Shown: piece by piece, positions 55,639 through 64,000 of the stretch
Position numbering within the stretch: the stretch's first letter is position 1
Layout of the letters: every line of letters begins with the position of its first letter
Source: Micromonospora sp. WMMA1363
Lineage (GTDB): Bacteria; Actinomycetota; Actinomycetes; Mycobacteriales; Micromonosporaceae
DNA length: 64,000 bases
Assembly: GCF_030345795.1 (NCBI RefSeq)
Contig: NZ_JAUALB010000001.1
Location: 4,022,001 to 4,086,000, forward strand
Direction: 5' to 3'
Position numbers and translations under genes: made by a program
Notes under the pieces: model-generated
What the model saw: the letters and a program-made list of their open reading frames with translations, nothing else
Told to the model about the DNA's origin: nothing
The model's database searches: none

Positions 55639-58154
55639 CCGTCCTCGACCTTCCCGAGCTTGCCCTGGTCGCGCTCGTCGGGGTGTCCGGCTCGGGCAAG
55701 TCCACGTTCGCCCGCCGGAACTTCGCGGCCACGCAGGTGCTCTCCTCGGACGCCTTCCGGGCGATGGTCGCCGACGACGAGAACGACCAGTCCGCGTCCG
55801 CCGACGCGTTCGGCGCGCTGCACTACGTGGCTGGCAAGCGACTGCGGGCCGGCCGGCTCACCGTGGTCGACGCGACGAACCTCCAGCCGCACGCCCGGAC
55901 GGCCCTGGTCCGGATCGCCCGGGAACACGACGTGCTGCCGGTGGCGATCGTGTTGGACGTGCCCGAGGCGTTGGCGTGGGAGCGCACCCGGGCTCGCGCC
56001 GATCGCACCTTCGGCCGCCCGGTCCTCACCCGGATGCAGCGGGATCTGCGCCGCACGTACGGTCAGCTCACCCGCGAGGGATTCCGGAAGGTGCACGTGC
56101 TGCGGGGCGTCGAGGAGATCGAGGCCGCGCAGATCCGCTACGAGAAGCTGTTCAACGACCGGCGGGAGCTGACCGGTCCGTTCGACATCGTGGGCGACGT
56201 GCACGGGTGCCGTGCCGAGCTGGAGGCGCTGCTGGTCCGGCTCGGCTGGGAGCTGGTCCGCGACGACGCGGGTCGGCCGGTGGACGCTACACACCCGGCG
56301 GGACGTACTGCGGTCTTCGTCGGTGACCTGGTGGACCGCGGCCCGGACTCCCCTGGGGTGCTTCGCCTGGTGATGGGCATGGTCGCGGCCGGGCACGCGC
56401 TCTGCGTGCCCGGCAACCACGAGCAGAAGCTGCTGCGCAGGCTGCGCGGCCGGGACGTGCGGCTCACGCACGGCCTGGCCGAGACGATGGCGCAACTCGC
56501 CGCCGAGCCGGCGGACTTCGTGGCCGCGGCGGCGACGTTCGTCGACGGCCTGGTCAGCCACTACGTGCTGGACGGCGGCCGGCTGGTGGTCGCGCACGCC
56601 GGGCTGAAGGAGGAGTACCAGGGCCGCGCGTCCGGCCGGGTACGCGCGTTCGCCCTGTTCGGGGAGACCACCGGGGAGACCGACGAGTACGGGCTGCCGG
56701 TGCGCTACCCGTGGGCACGGGAGTACCGAGGCTCGGCGACGGTTGTGTACGGGCACACGCCCACCCCGGAGCCGGAGTGGCTGAACGACACCATCTGCAT
56801 CGACACCGGCTGCGTGTTCGGCGGGCGGCTCACCGCGCTGCGTTATCCGGAACGGGAGCTGGTCTCGGTGCCGGCGGAACGGGAGTGGTACGCCCCGGCC
56901 CGCCCGTTGACGGCCGCGCCGGCCAGGCCAGACGAGGTGCTGGAGCTGACCGACGTGACCGGCCGGCGGCACGTGGAGCACGCCTATGGCTCGCTGACCG
57001 TGCCGGCCGAGAACGCCGCCGCGGCGCTGGAGGTGATGAGCCGCTTCGCGGTCGACCCGCACCGGCTGGTCTGGTTGCCACCGACGATGGCGCCGTGCTC
57101 GACGTCGACACTCGACGGCTACCTGGAGCACCCGGCCGAGGCGTTCGCGGACTACCGCGCGGCGGGTGTGGACCGCGTGGTCTGCGAGGAGAAGCACATG
57201 GGCTCGCGGGCGGTGGTGCTGGTCGACCGGAACCCGGGAGCCGGGCCGTTCCGGGGCGGCGCGGTGTACACGCGGACCGGCCGGCCGTTCTTCGGGGAGC
57301 CGTTGGACGGCGAGCTGCTCGGCCGGCTCCGCGCGGCGGTCGACGCCGCCGGGCTCTGGGCCGAGCTGGACACCGACTGGCTGCTGCTGGACTGCGAGCT
57401 GCTCCCCTGGTCGGCCAAGGCGGGTGGGCTGATCCGTGAGCAGTACGCGAGCGTCGGCGCCGCCGGCCGGGCCGCCCTGCCGGCAGCACTGGCCACGCTG
57501 GATGCCGCGGCCGCCCGGGGGCTCGACCTGGGCGCGCTGCGGGAGCGGATGGCCCGCCGCCGGGACGACGTGTCCGCCTACTCGGCGGTGTACCGGGCGT
57601 ACGTGGGACCGACCGACGGGCTGCGTGGGGTGACGTTGGCGCCGTTCGCGGTGCTGGCGTGCGCGGGGGCGAGCTACACCGACCGGGACCACGGCTGGCA
57701 CCTCGGCTTGGCCGACCGGCTCTGCGCCGCCGATCCGGCGTTCTTCACCCCGACCCGCCGGCAGGTGGTCGACCTCTCCGACTCGGCCGCCGAGACGGAG
57801 GCCACCGACTGGTGGCTCGCGCTCACCGCCAACGGGGGCGAAGGCATGGTGGTCAAGCCGTACGCCGGGCCGGCGGCGCGGTCGGCGCGGGGTTCGCTGC
57901 TCCAGCCCGGCGTCAAGTGTCGAGGCCGGGAGTACCTACGGATCGTCTACGGTCCCGAGTACACCGAGCCGGAGCGGCTGGCCCTGTTGCGCCGCCGCTC
58001 GCTGGGGCGCAAGCGCGGCCTCGCACTGCGCGAACACGCCCTCGGGCTGGCCGCCCTGGACGCGCTGGTCGCCGGGGCGCCGCTGTGGCGCCGCCACGAG
58101 TTGGTGTTCGCGATCCTCGCCTGCGAGTCCGAGTCGGTCGACCCACGGCTGTAG
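55635..58154 (+). CDS. pnkp: Polynucleotide kinase-phosphatase-ligase Pnkp
   Basis: An 839-residue three-domain RNA repair enzyme. The kinase domain has the P-loop GVSGSGKST (residues 14-22); the central metallophosphatase has FDIVGDVHG, FVGDLVDRGPDS, GNHEQ and VYGHTPTP; the C-terminal adenylyltransferase has the nucleotidyl lysine K520 in EEKHMGSRAV, and GEGMVVKP near the end. With Hen1 it heals, seals and methylates RNAs cut by ribotoxins. The pair forms a two-gene operon. Confidence 0.95.
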   Translation: MTVLDLPELALVALVGVSGSGKSTFARRNFAATQVLSSDAFRAMVADDENDQSASADAFGALHYVAGKRLRAGRLTVVDATNLQPHARTALVRIAREHDVLPVAIVLDVPEALAWERTRARADRTFGRPVLTRMQRDLRRTYGQLTREGFRKVHVLRGVEEIEAAQIRYEKLFNDRRELTGPFDIVGDVHGCRAELEALLVRLGWELVRDDAGRPVDATHPAGRTAVFVGDLVDRGPDSPGVLRLVMGMVAAGHALCVPGNHEQKLLRRLRGRDVRLTHGLAETMAQLAAEPADFVAAAATFVDGLVSHYVLDGGRLVVAHAGLKEEYQGRASGRVRAFALFGETTGETDEYGLPVRYPWAREYRGSATVVYGHTPTPEPEWLNDTICIDTGCVFGGRLTALRYPERELVSVPAEREWYAPARPLTAAPARPDEVLELTDVTGRRHVEHAYGSLTVPAENAAAALEVMSRFAVDPHRLVWLPPTMAPCSTSTLDGYLEHPAEAFADYRAAGVDRVVCEEKHMGSRAVVLVDRNPGAGPFRGGAVYTRTGRPFFGEPLDGELLGRLRAAVDAAGLWAELDTDWLLLDCELLPWSAKAGGLIREQYASVGAAGRAALPAALATLDAAAARGLDLGALRERMARRRDDVSAYSAVYRAYVGPTDGLRGVTLAPFAVLACAGASYTDRDHGWHLGLADRLCAADPAFFTPTRRQVVDLSDSAAETEATDWWLALTANGGEGMVVKPYAGPAARSARGSLLQPGVKCRGREYLRIVYGPEYTEPERLALLRRRSLGRKRGLALREHALGLAALDALVAGAPLWRRHELVFAILACESESVDPRL

Positions 58155-58405
58155 GACGCGACCGCTGTTCCCTGGCCCCGTCGCTCCGCTTCACGGCACG
58201 CACAGGTGTCGACCGCTTCCTGTGCGCCGGTTGAGGCAGAGCGGAGGGGGAACAGCAGGGTGGCCCGGTGCCGCCGGACACGGCGGCTCACCGCCAGCCC
58301 GCCTATGTGACGTCGCCCACCGGGCGGATCGGACCGCGACCTAAACTACGGGCATCGCGTCGCCTTCAGGCGACATCCTGTCTGCCAACGCTCGGAGGTC
58401 ACCTC
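58155..58405. other. Gap before the DedA gene
   Basis: Contains a long-range inverted repeat (GCTGTTCCC 58164-58172 with GGGAACAGC 58248-58256). No gene is recognised; it presumably holds the end of the RNA repair operon and the dedA promoter. Confidence 0.35.
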
Positions 58406-59119
58406 GTGTCGACGCCCACCACCACCCTGGCCCTGGGGCCGGACTGGCTCGATCCCGAGGTGCTGATCTCGACGTTCGGCCTGCTCGGCATCCTGGTGAT
58501 CGTTTTCGCCGAATCGGGCCTGCTGATCGGCTTCTTCCTGCCGGGTGACTCGCTGCTGTTCACCGCGGGCCTACTCACCGCCGACGGGCAGTACATCACC
58601 TGGCCGCTGTGGCTGGTCTGCCTGCTCATCACGCTGTCCGCCATCGCTGGCGACCAGGTGGGGTATGCGTTCGGCCGCAAGGTGGGTCCGGCGCTGTTCC
58701 GCCGACCGAACTCAAAGCTGTTCAAGCAGGAGAACCTGCTGAAGGCGCACGACTTCTTCGAGAAGTACGGCGCCCGCTCGATCGTGCTGGCCCGCTTCGT
58801 GCCCATCGTGCGGACGTTCACGCCGATCGTCGCCGGGGTCAGCCGGATGAGCTACCGCACGTTCGTCATCTACAACGTGCTCGGCGGCATTCTCTGGGGC
58901 ACCGGCGTGACGGTGCTCGGCTACTTTCTCGGTCAGATCCCGTTCATCAAGGCGAACGTCGAGCTGATCCTGATCGCGATCGTGGTGATCTCGGTGGTCC
59001 CGATCGCGGTCGAGCTGCTGCGGGCACGCCTGGCGGCGAAGCGCGGCACCACCGCCGAGGAACGGGCAGCTGCCGAGGAGGCCATCCGGGAGACCCGGGA
59101 GCACTACGGCAAGCACTGA
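58406..59119 (+). CDS. DedA-family membrane protein
   Basis: A 237-residue protein with five to six hydrophobic segments and the family motifs FAESGLLIGFFLPGDSLLF, GDQVGYAFGRKVG, and FVPIVRTFTPIVAGVSRMSYRTF. DedA/VTT proteins act in lipid-carrier or phospholipid flipping. GTG 58406 is chosen because GGAGG lies 7 bases upstream; a charged C-terminal tail of 30 residues follows the last helix. Confidence 0.92.
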   Translation: MSTPTTTLALGPDWLDPEVLISTFGLLGILVIVFAESGLLIGFFLPGDSLLFTAGLLTADGQYITWPLWLVCLLITLSAIAGDQVGYAFGRKVGPALFRRPNSKLFKQENLLKAHDFFEKYGARSIVLARFVPIVRTFTPIVAGVSRMSYRTFVIYNVLGGILWGTGVTVLGYFLGQIPFIKANVELILIAIVVISVVPIAVELLRARLAAKRGTTAEERAAAEEAIRETREHYGKH

Positions 59120-59130
59120 TCGGTTCGGCC

Positions 59131-59196
59131 CCGACCCGGGTGGCGCGGACGACCGCCGGGCAGGCCCGACCGACCGTCCGGCGCCACCCCGGTCGG
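59131..59196. terminator. Terminator hairpin between convergent dedA and arsR-type genes
   Basis: CCGACCCGGGTGGCGC at 59131-59146 pairs with GCGCCACCCCGGTCGG at 59181-59196 with one mismatch; part of the motif is repeated directly at 59197-59210. Confidence 0.65.
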
Positions 59197-59219
59197 GGTG
59201 GCGCGGACGAGCGGTACGG

Positions 59220-59597
59220 TCAGCGTGCCTTCTTGGTGGCGCGCTTGCGCGGCGGCGTCAGCAGATCGGCGATCGTCGCGATCGCGCTCGGCACCAGCCG
59301 GTAGTACGCCCAGACTCCACGCTTCTCCCGCTCCAGCAAGCCAGCCTCGGTAAGGATCCGGAGGTGGTGGCTGACCGTCGGCTGGGAGAGCCCGAGGGGC
59401 GCGGTCAGGTCGCACACGCACGCCTCGCCCTCCGGAGCCGACTGGATCAGGCTGAGCAGCCGCAGCCGGGCTGGGTCGGCGAGGGCCTTGAGGACCCCGG
59501 CCAGCCGCTCGGCATCGGCACGTTCGATCGGCTCGCCGGCAAGCGGCGAGATCTGAGGCATGGTCATTTCAGCCAACGCAGTTCCCACGTAATCCAT
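59220..59597 (-). CDS. ArsR/SmtB-family regulator
   Basis: A 125-residue winged-helix repressor: LKALADPARLRLLSLIQ, the metal-type motif EACVCDLTAPL (CVCDL), and the recognition helix LSQPTVSHHLRILTEAGLL. The Cys pair suggests sensing of soft metals or As(III). The C-terminus is lysine/arginine-rich. The start may be an internal ATG at 59564 (MTMPQIS). Confidence 0.9.
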   Translation of the reverse strand: MDYVGTALAEMTMPQISPLAGEPIERADAERLAGVLKALADPARLRLLSLIQSAPEGEACVCDLTAPLGLSQPTVSHHLRILTEAGLLEREKRGVWAYYRLVPSAIATIADLLTPPRKRATKKAR

Positions 59598-59654
59598 CCT
59601 TCCACCAGCAGCATCGATCCGCCTGCATATCAGCAGATCCGAATCGGCAAACTT

Positions 59655-60194
59655 TTACGCCACAAGGCCGAGGTCAGCCAACGTATAGGCCGCTCGGTAC
59701 GGCAGTCCGGCGGCTCTCACAGCGTCGCCAGCGCCTCGATCAACAATAACCGCCACCCCCGCCACCTCCGCCCCGGCCTCGCGGAGGGCCTCGACGGCGG
59801 CCAGCACGCTCTGCCCGGTGGTGGAGGTGTCCTCCACCGCCAGCACCCGACGCCCGGTCACGTCCGGCCCCTCGATCCGGCGCTGGAGCCCGTGCGCCTT
59901 GCCCGCCTTGCGGACGACGAAGGCGTCCAGCGTCCGGTCGGTGCCGGCGGCTGCGTGCAACATCGCGGTCGCGATCGGGTCAGCGCCGAGCGTCAACCCG
60001 CCCACCGCGTCGAACGCCCAGTCGGCGGTCAACTCCCGCATCACCCGGCCCACCAACGGGGCCGCCTCGTGATGCAGCGTGACGCGTCGCAGATCGACGT
60101 ACCAGTCCGCTTCGCGCCCCGAGGAGAGCACCACCCGTCCGTGGACCACCGCCAGTTCGCTAATGAATTTACGCAGGTCGTCGTGGTCCGCCAT
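59655..60194 (-). CDS. pyrE: Orotate phosphoribosyltransferase
   Basis: A 179-residue PRTase: VLSSGREADWYVDLR, GGLTLGADPIATAML and the PRPP loop VLAVEDTSTTGQSVLAAVEAL (acidic pair E-D). It converts orotate and PRPP to OMP in pyrimidine synthesis. ATG start. Conserved position in the actinobacterial core upstream of the ArsR-type gene. Confidence 0.95.
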   Translation of the reverse strand: MADHDDLRKFISELAVVHGRVVLSSGREADWYVDLRRVTLHHEAAPLVGRVMRELTADWAFDAVGGLTLGADPIATAMLHAAAGTDRTLDAFVVRKAGKAHGLQRRIEGPDVTGRRVLAVEDTSTTGQSVLAAVEALREAGAEVAGVAVIVDRGAGDAVRAAGLPYRAAYTLADLGLVA

Positions 60195-60337
60195 GGCGAA
60201 GAGCGTACTGCGCGACGCTGTGGGCCGCGTGCGGGGTCGGCTCCGATCAGCCCTGCGGGCGATGAGACGGACGGCGATGTCCGGCTACGCTGAGCGAGCA
60301 CCCAACGTGGTGGCGGGCCCGCGGCGGGGTTGGCGGC

Positions 60338-61147
60338 TCAGCGACCGTCGCGACCGATCCGGCCGCGGGTGTCCCGCGAGGCCGCCCCCAGCAGGCGCCG
60401 GGGCGCGTACCGCAGTCCTGCCACGGCCAGCTTGTACCTCCAGGTGGGCACGCTGACCAGTTTGCCTTTTCGCAGGTCACGCAGGGCTTCGTCGACGACC
60501 TCGTCGGCCCGCAGCCACATCCACCCTGGAGTCTTCGACATGTCGATTCCCGCGCGGTCGTGGAACTCGGTCCGCGTGTAGCCGGGGCAGAGCGCCAGCA
60601 CCCGCACGCCGAACGGACGGACGGAGAGACCGACCGACTCGCTGAAGTTGGTGACCCACGCCTTGCTGGCCGAGTATGTCGAACCGGGCATGGCCACCCC
60701 GAACCCTGCCACCGAAGAGACATTAATCACTGCCCCATGCCGCTGCTCGGTCATCGGACGCACCGCGGCGAGGGTCAGCCGCATCACCGCGTGCACGTTG
60801 AGCCGGAGCAGGCGGGCCTCCGCCTCGGCCGACGACCGCAGGAACGGCGTGTTGAGGCTGATGCCCGCGTTGTTCACCAGCAGCTCGACCGGCGCTCCCT
60901 CGGCGATCCGTCGCTCCACCTCCGCGCAACCGTCGTCGGTGGACAGGTCCACGGAGATCGTCTCGACCTCACCGCCGTGCCGGCCGGCCAGCTCCGCGGC
61001 GAACTCCGCCAACCGGACGGCGTCCCGGGCGACCAGGACAAGGCGCCAACCGTCGGCCGCCAGTCGCCGTGCGAAGGCGGCGCCGATACCGGCGGTCGCT
61101 CCGGTGACGAGGGCCCGACGCTCGGTGGTCGGCTGGTCGAGGTTCAC
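60338..61147 (-). CDS. Short-chain dehydrogenase/reductase
   Basis: A 269-residue SDR with the NAD(P) loop TGATAGIGAAFARRL, NNAGISLNTPF, the catalytic serine in NVSSVAGFG, Y-x-x-x-K in YSASKAW, and a C-terminal extension with YAPRRLLG. NADP preference is suggested by the basic residue in VLVARDAVRL. GTG start overlaps the stop of the upstream small membrane-protein gene. Confidence 0.92.
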   Translation of the reverse strand: MNLDQPTTERRALVTGATAGIGAAFARRLAADGWRLVLVARDAVRLAEFAAELAGRHGGEVETISVDLSTDDGCAEVERRIAEGAPVELLVNNAGISLNTPFLRSSAEAEARLLRLNVHAVMRLTLAAVRPMTEQRHGAVINVSSVAGFGVAMPGSTYSASKAWVTNFSESVGLSVRPFGVRVLALCPGYTRTEFHDRAGIDMSKTPGWMWLRADEVVDEALRDLRKGKLVSVPTWRYKLAVAGLRYAPRRLLGAASRDTRGRIGRDGR

Positions 61148-61495
61148 GGGTGGTCCTCACCTCGGGGGTACAGGGGCGGGTGGGCCGGGGCGTGCGAAAC
61201 CCGTGCCGGCCGACGGAACCAGGTGGTCGCTGGCGGAAGTGCCAGCAGCACGGCCACCACAAGGTAGCCGAGTACCTGCCCGACGGAAAGCCCCGCGCCG
61301 AGCGGGATTTACCAGCCCGGGTACGCCTCGTCGAGCCGGGCGAGCAGCCCGGCGGCGGCCCGATCGTCCTCCCCCAGCTCCACCGGACCGGCCCGCTGCA
61401 CGGCCAGCCCCACCGACGGCGGCGACCGCCATCAGCGCCAGCAGCACGACGACCGCCACCACCGCGGGGCGACGGGGTCGGTCGGGGTACGACAC
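61144..61495 (-). pseudogene. Small two-helix membrane protein, damaged
   Basis: GTG 61495 starts MSYPDRPRRPAVVAVVVLLALMAVAAVGGA, a membrane helix; a frameshift near 61415 leads to ELGEDDRAAAGLLARLDEAYPGW, a TAA, and then, in the same frame, LSVGQVLGYLVVAVLLALPP, a second helix, and a Pro-rich tail ending at 61144 in a GTGA overlap with the SDR gene. Both defects may be sequence errors. Function unknown. Confidence 0.5.
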
Positions 61496-61563
61496 GACTG
61501 GTCCCTCCGGTTAGGAGTTGCGTTGCAAGACCTATCCGGAGGACCGTCGTCGCTATCCGGCGC

Positions 61564-62340
61564 TCAACTCACCGGTGGTGGGGTCGGACCCGGCCGGTCG
61601 GATCCAGGGTGCGACTCGCCGCCCTGCTCCGGTCCGCCCGGCTGACCCGGCTGACCCGGCTGACCCGGAGTCTGCGGGTAGCCCGGAGTCTGCGGGTAGC
61701 CGGGAGTCTGCGGGTAGCCGGGCTGGTCCAGGGTCGACGGGTACGCCGGGTAGGCGGCGCCGGGGACCGGCGGCTCCCAGGCCGGCTGGCGCTTTCGGAA
61801 GAACTCGTTCGCCGCCGGCAGCGCCAACAGGATCAGCGCCGCCAGCAGGGCGATGATGCCGAGCACCGTGAGCAGCAAACTCACCGGCTCGTACCAGGAG
61901 GGAAGCGCCTCGTCGAGACGGCGGTTGATCTCCTCCTGGCTCGGCGCGTCCCCGGTGCTGGGGCCGCTCATCGCGCCACCGGCCGCGGTGCCGGCCAGAG
62001 CCAGCCCGGAGCAGCAGAGCGCGATGCCGCCGACGATCCACGTGATGATGCGGGCGACGTTCTTCCCCCGGTTGTTCAGCAACGCGAGAACAACCAGCCC
62101 GATCGCGAAGAGCAGGCTGACCACGCTGCCCGCGAGGACCCCGAACACGATGAAACCCTCGGTGCCCTCGGCATCGGTGCCGGCATACGCGTCGCGGAAG
62201 ACGTCCCGGTACGTGTTGATGGTGGTCAGCCCGATGATCAGGCTGATCACGGAGAGAACAGCGTAGGAGATGAGCAGATAGCTGGAAATCGTCACGACGG
62301 CGGGGCGTACCCGCGCCGGTCCCTGCTGGGGGTCGACCAC
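61564..62340 (-). CDS. Membrane protein with PGYPQT repeats
   Basis: A 258-residue protein with four membrane helices (ISSYLLISYAVLSVISLIIGL; GVLAGSVVSLLFAIGLVVLALL; IITWIVGGIALCCSGLALAG; LLLTVLGIIALLAALILLALP) and a Pro-rich tail with three exact PGYPQT units followed by PGQPGQPGQ. Similar in layout to the neighbour at 62495-63397, suggesting duplication. GTG start. Function unknown. Confidence 0.8.
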   Translation of the reverse strand: MVDPQQGPARVRPAVVTISSYLLISYAVLSVISLIIGLTTINTYRDVFRDAYAGTDAEGTEGFIVFGVLAGSVVSLLFAIGLVVLALLNNRGKNVARIITWIVGGIALCCSGLALAGTAAGGAMSGPSTGDAPSQEEINRRLDEALPSWYEPVSLLLTVLGIIALLAALILLALPAANEFFRKRQPAWEPPVPGAAYPAYPSTLDQPGYPQTPGYPQTPGYPQTPGQPGQPGQPGGPEQGGESHPGSDRPGPTPPPVS

Positions 62341-62494
62341 GATTCTCCTTCCCTAGATCGCGCGCACACCGTACCGAGTACGGACCAACGTGGCGGGACG
62401 GCGCGACGGTCGATGTCGTCAGTAGCCGCGCCACGCGGCTACGGGCAGGCTACCTGCGGTACGCCGCACGGCTGGCTGCCACGACCGGCTCGGG

Positions 62495-63397
62495 TCAGCG
62501 ATCGTCAGACGAGGAGCCGGGGACGTCGGGTCGGCGGACCTCCGTGTCTACGCCGGATGGGCTCCCCGGGTCTACTACCTGCGCGCCGGACGGGGCGTGC
62601 GCGGAGGGGTCGGGACAGCTCAGGTATCCGGGTGGGACCGTGAAGTAACCGGGCGGCTGGTAGCCCGGCGGGACGTAACCGGGTGGGGCGTAGTCGGGCG
62701 GGGCGTAGGCGGGCGGGACCGGTTCTGCTGCGAGGTACGGCGCGGGGATGGTGGAAAGCGGCGGCGGCACGGGCCGGGCGGCCACGAACCAGCGGTGCGC
62801 CGGCGGCAGCACCAGCAGCAGCACCACCGCGGCGGTCAGTAGGAACACAAGCAGCGCCCCGAGCACGCCCAGCGGGAAGAACACGGCGTCGAACGGATCG
62901 GTCGTGCCGTACAGGGCATCGAGGAACGCGCTGTCCTCCCAGAACTCCGCCGGCGGATCACCATCGTCGGGATACGCCTCGTCGAAGCCTGCTCCCGCGA
63001 GCAGCATCGGGAGGAAAACCACCCCGAGGCACCCCTGCCCCAGGCACACCAGTAGTTGCAGGCCGGCGCCCACGAAGACCAGGATCCGGGCGACGTTCCC
63101 GCCCCGGTGCACCGGCCGCGCGGTCGCGGCATACCAGACCGCCAGCAGCAGGACCGGCACACTGATGAAGAGCGCTCCGGTGACGTTGCCCCACCGCTCG
63201 GCGCTCACCTCGCCCGGGTCGACGTCGGGAACCGCCCGCACCGCGCGGTCGATGTGGCCGTCCCACTGGACGGCCTGCACGATCACGAGCGCGACGAGGC
63301 CGAGTAGAACCAGCACGGAGGCGAGCTGCAGCCAGACGGCGACGGTGACGGTGCGCGGCCGAGGCGGTCGCGCCGGGACGTCGGTGGGGGCGGTCAT
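62495..63397 (-). CDS. Membrane protein with PPGY-rich tail
   Basis: A 300-residue protein with four membrane helices in the same order as its neighbour, an acidic extracellular loop (FDEAYPDDGDPPAEFWED), and a tail of PPxY/PPGY units (PPDYAPPGYVPPGYQPPGY). The ATG at 63397 (MTAPTD) is preferred over 63406. GNVARILVFVGAGLQ aligns with GKNVARIITWIVGG in the neighbour, supporting paralogy. Confidence 0.8.
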   Translation of the reverse strand: MTAPTDVPARPPRPRTVTVAVWLQLASVLVLLGLVALVIVQAVQWDGHIDRAVRAVPDVDPGEVSAERWGNVTGALFISVPVLLLAVWYAATARPVHRGGNVARILVFVGAGLQLLVCLGQGCLGVVFLPMLLAGAGFDEAYPDDGDPPAEFWEDSAFLDALYGTTDPFDAVFFPLGVLGALLVFLLTAAVVLLLVLPPAHRWFVAARPVPPPLSTIPAPYLAAEPVPPAYAPPDYAPPGYVPPGYQPPGYFTVPPGYLSCPDPSAHAPSGAQVVDPGSPSGVDTEVRRPDVPGSSSDDR

Positions 63398-63924
63398 GGC
63401 TCGCAACGTACGGGTCGGCCGGGCGTATCGGCAGAGCCGTTCGGCCGGCTCGTACCGGCCAGTTGATCAAGATTTGCCGAGTCGGTCCCGGTGTACTCGC
63501 GCACCCTCGTGCGGGCCATGTTTCAGCCGGTGAACGTGGCGACGTCGGCCGGGTCGCGGCGCCGCCCAGGCCGCCCGGCCGACCACCGGGTCCAGCCGGT
63601 CTGGCCGCGTACACCCAGTCCGCCGGGCGGCCGGCAGCTGGTCGAGCTGCCCGCGTTCCTCCTCCGGGTGGTCGGCCAGCGCGGCCTCGACCCGCTGGTA
63701 CGCCTCGATCACCGGCAGCAGCGCGCCGAGGTCCCCATCAGCCCAACGCCACGATCTCGGCACGGCGCAGCTCCGCAAGGGCCGCGGCGAGCTGACGCCC
63801 GGTCTTCCTCCCGATCCGCGACACGCCCCTGTCCTACCCGACCGATACGCGCCCACCCTGTTGATCATGAGGTTGACGAAGATCCCTCGACCGCCGCCAA
63901 ACTCATGATCGACACGGGCTGCGG
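63398..63924. other. Gap with a possible damaged gene
   Basis: On the minus strand RIGRKTGRQLAAALAELRRAEIVALG and, in another frame, LGALLPVIEAYQRVEAALADHPEEERGQLDQLPAA could be parts of one helical protein of unknown family broken by a frameshift near 63740. I cannot support a definite gene here. Confidence 0.3.
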
Positions 63925-64000
63925 TCAGGCGGCCGTGACCGTCAGGCCGTCCTTGGCGTCCGACAGGTCGACGCGGACCGTGTCGCCGTCGCGGATCCCG
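63925..64000 (-). CDS. clpB: C-terminus of ClpB chaperone (partial)
   Basis: The last 24 codons, GIRDGDTVRVDLSDAKDG and LTVTAA before TGA, match the end of actinobacterial ClpB, the AAA+ disaggregase. The gene continues beyond the window. Short, so the call rests on the distinctive C-terminal motif. Confidence 0.6.
   Translation of the reverse strand, partial: GIRDGDTVRVDLSDAKDGLTVTAA

Noticed and set aside
63467..63868. A 133-codon minus-strand gene
   Set aside because: The second half is Arg/His/Pro-rich with no family; at best one fragment of a damaged gene.

Overview
The sequence is high-GC actinobacterial DNA, most likely from the Micromonosporaceae (Micromonospora type). The evidence is the codon bias, frequent GTG starts, DUF3151, Pnkp/Hen1, a sortase-anchored protein, and the housekeeping order purD-purA ... 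fba ... pyrE ... clpB.

Region 1 (1-16.4 kb) is a tightly packed plus-strand gene cluster. Most junctions overlap by 1-14 bases (ATGA, GTGA, TGATG), so the genes are probably one translationally coupled operon. It encodes an SHMT-like PLP enzyme, a dCTP-deaminase-like domain fused to a pyruvate-phosphate-dikinase-type phosphotransferase, a possible CYTH protein, a HAD phosphatase, a phosphodiesterase/nucleotidyltransferase fusion, two unrecognised or loosely assigned small proteins, an HPr-kinase-like P-loop protein, a nucleoside/nucleotide-type kinase, a second stand-alone dCTP-deaminase-like protein, a Kef-type antiporter, an internally deleted CTP synthase relic, an ATP-grasp ligase, an EamA exporter and a calcineurin-like phosphoesterase. 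No product can be named. The content points to a pathway for a nucleotide-derived (probably pyrimidine) metabolite with its own transport. A nucleotide-based defence role is a less likely alternative. This is the best candidate for an undescribed system here.

Region 2 (16.4-40.9 kb) is an accessory, decaying zone. It holds an IS110 relic, an IS256 relic, an intact ISKra4 element with terminal inverted repeats and a 9-bp target duplication that splits a small gene, an IS1380 transposase, an IS5-type transposase with one in-frame stop, and an intact IS256 element joined to a truncated EamA transporter. Between them lie a two-component system divergent from an ABC exporter, gene fragments (SOUL, cyclic-phosphate receiver, Nudix), a DUF2135/YfaP-type protein with a small partner, an LRV-repeat relic and a GNAT enzyme. 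The zone ends near a 3' tRNA fragment resembling tRNA-Arg(CCU), followed by a hairpin. The EamA gene at 36.36 kb has a leader with a 12-codon Pro-rich uORF and four complementary segments, the layout of an erm-type translational attenuator.

Region 3 (41-64 kb) looks like core chromosome: MFS transporter, purD, purA, a diacylglycerol-kinase-like protein, a MinD-like ATPase with a Pro-rich N-terminus, DUF3151, a LOG-family protein, class II aldolase, a small membrane protein, an LPXTG surface protein, the Hen1-Pnkp RNA repair pair, DedA, an ArsR regulator, pyrE, an SDR, two Pro/Tyr-tailed membrane proteins and the C-terminus of clpB.

Several genes expected to be functional (purD, the ABC ATPase, the LPXTG protein) carry single frameshifts, two of them in G/C runs. 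Residual sequencing error is therefore likely, and pseudogene calls based on a single indel should be read with that caution.
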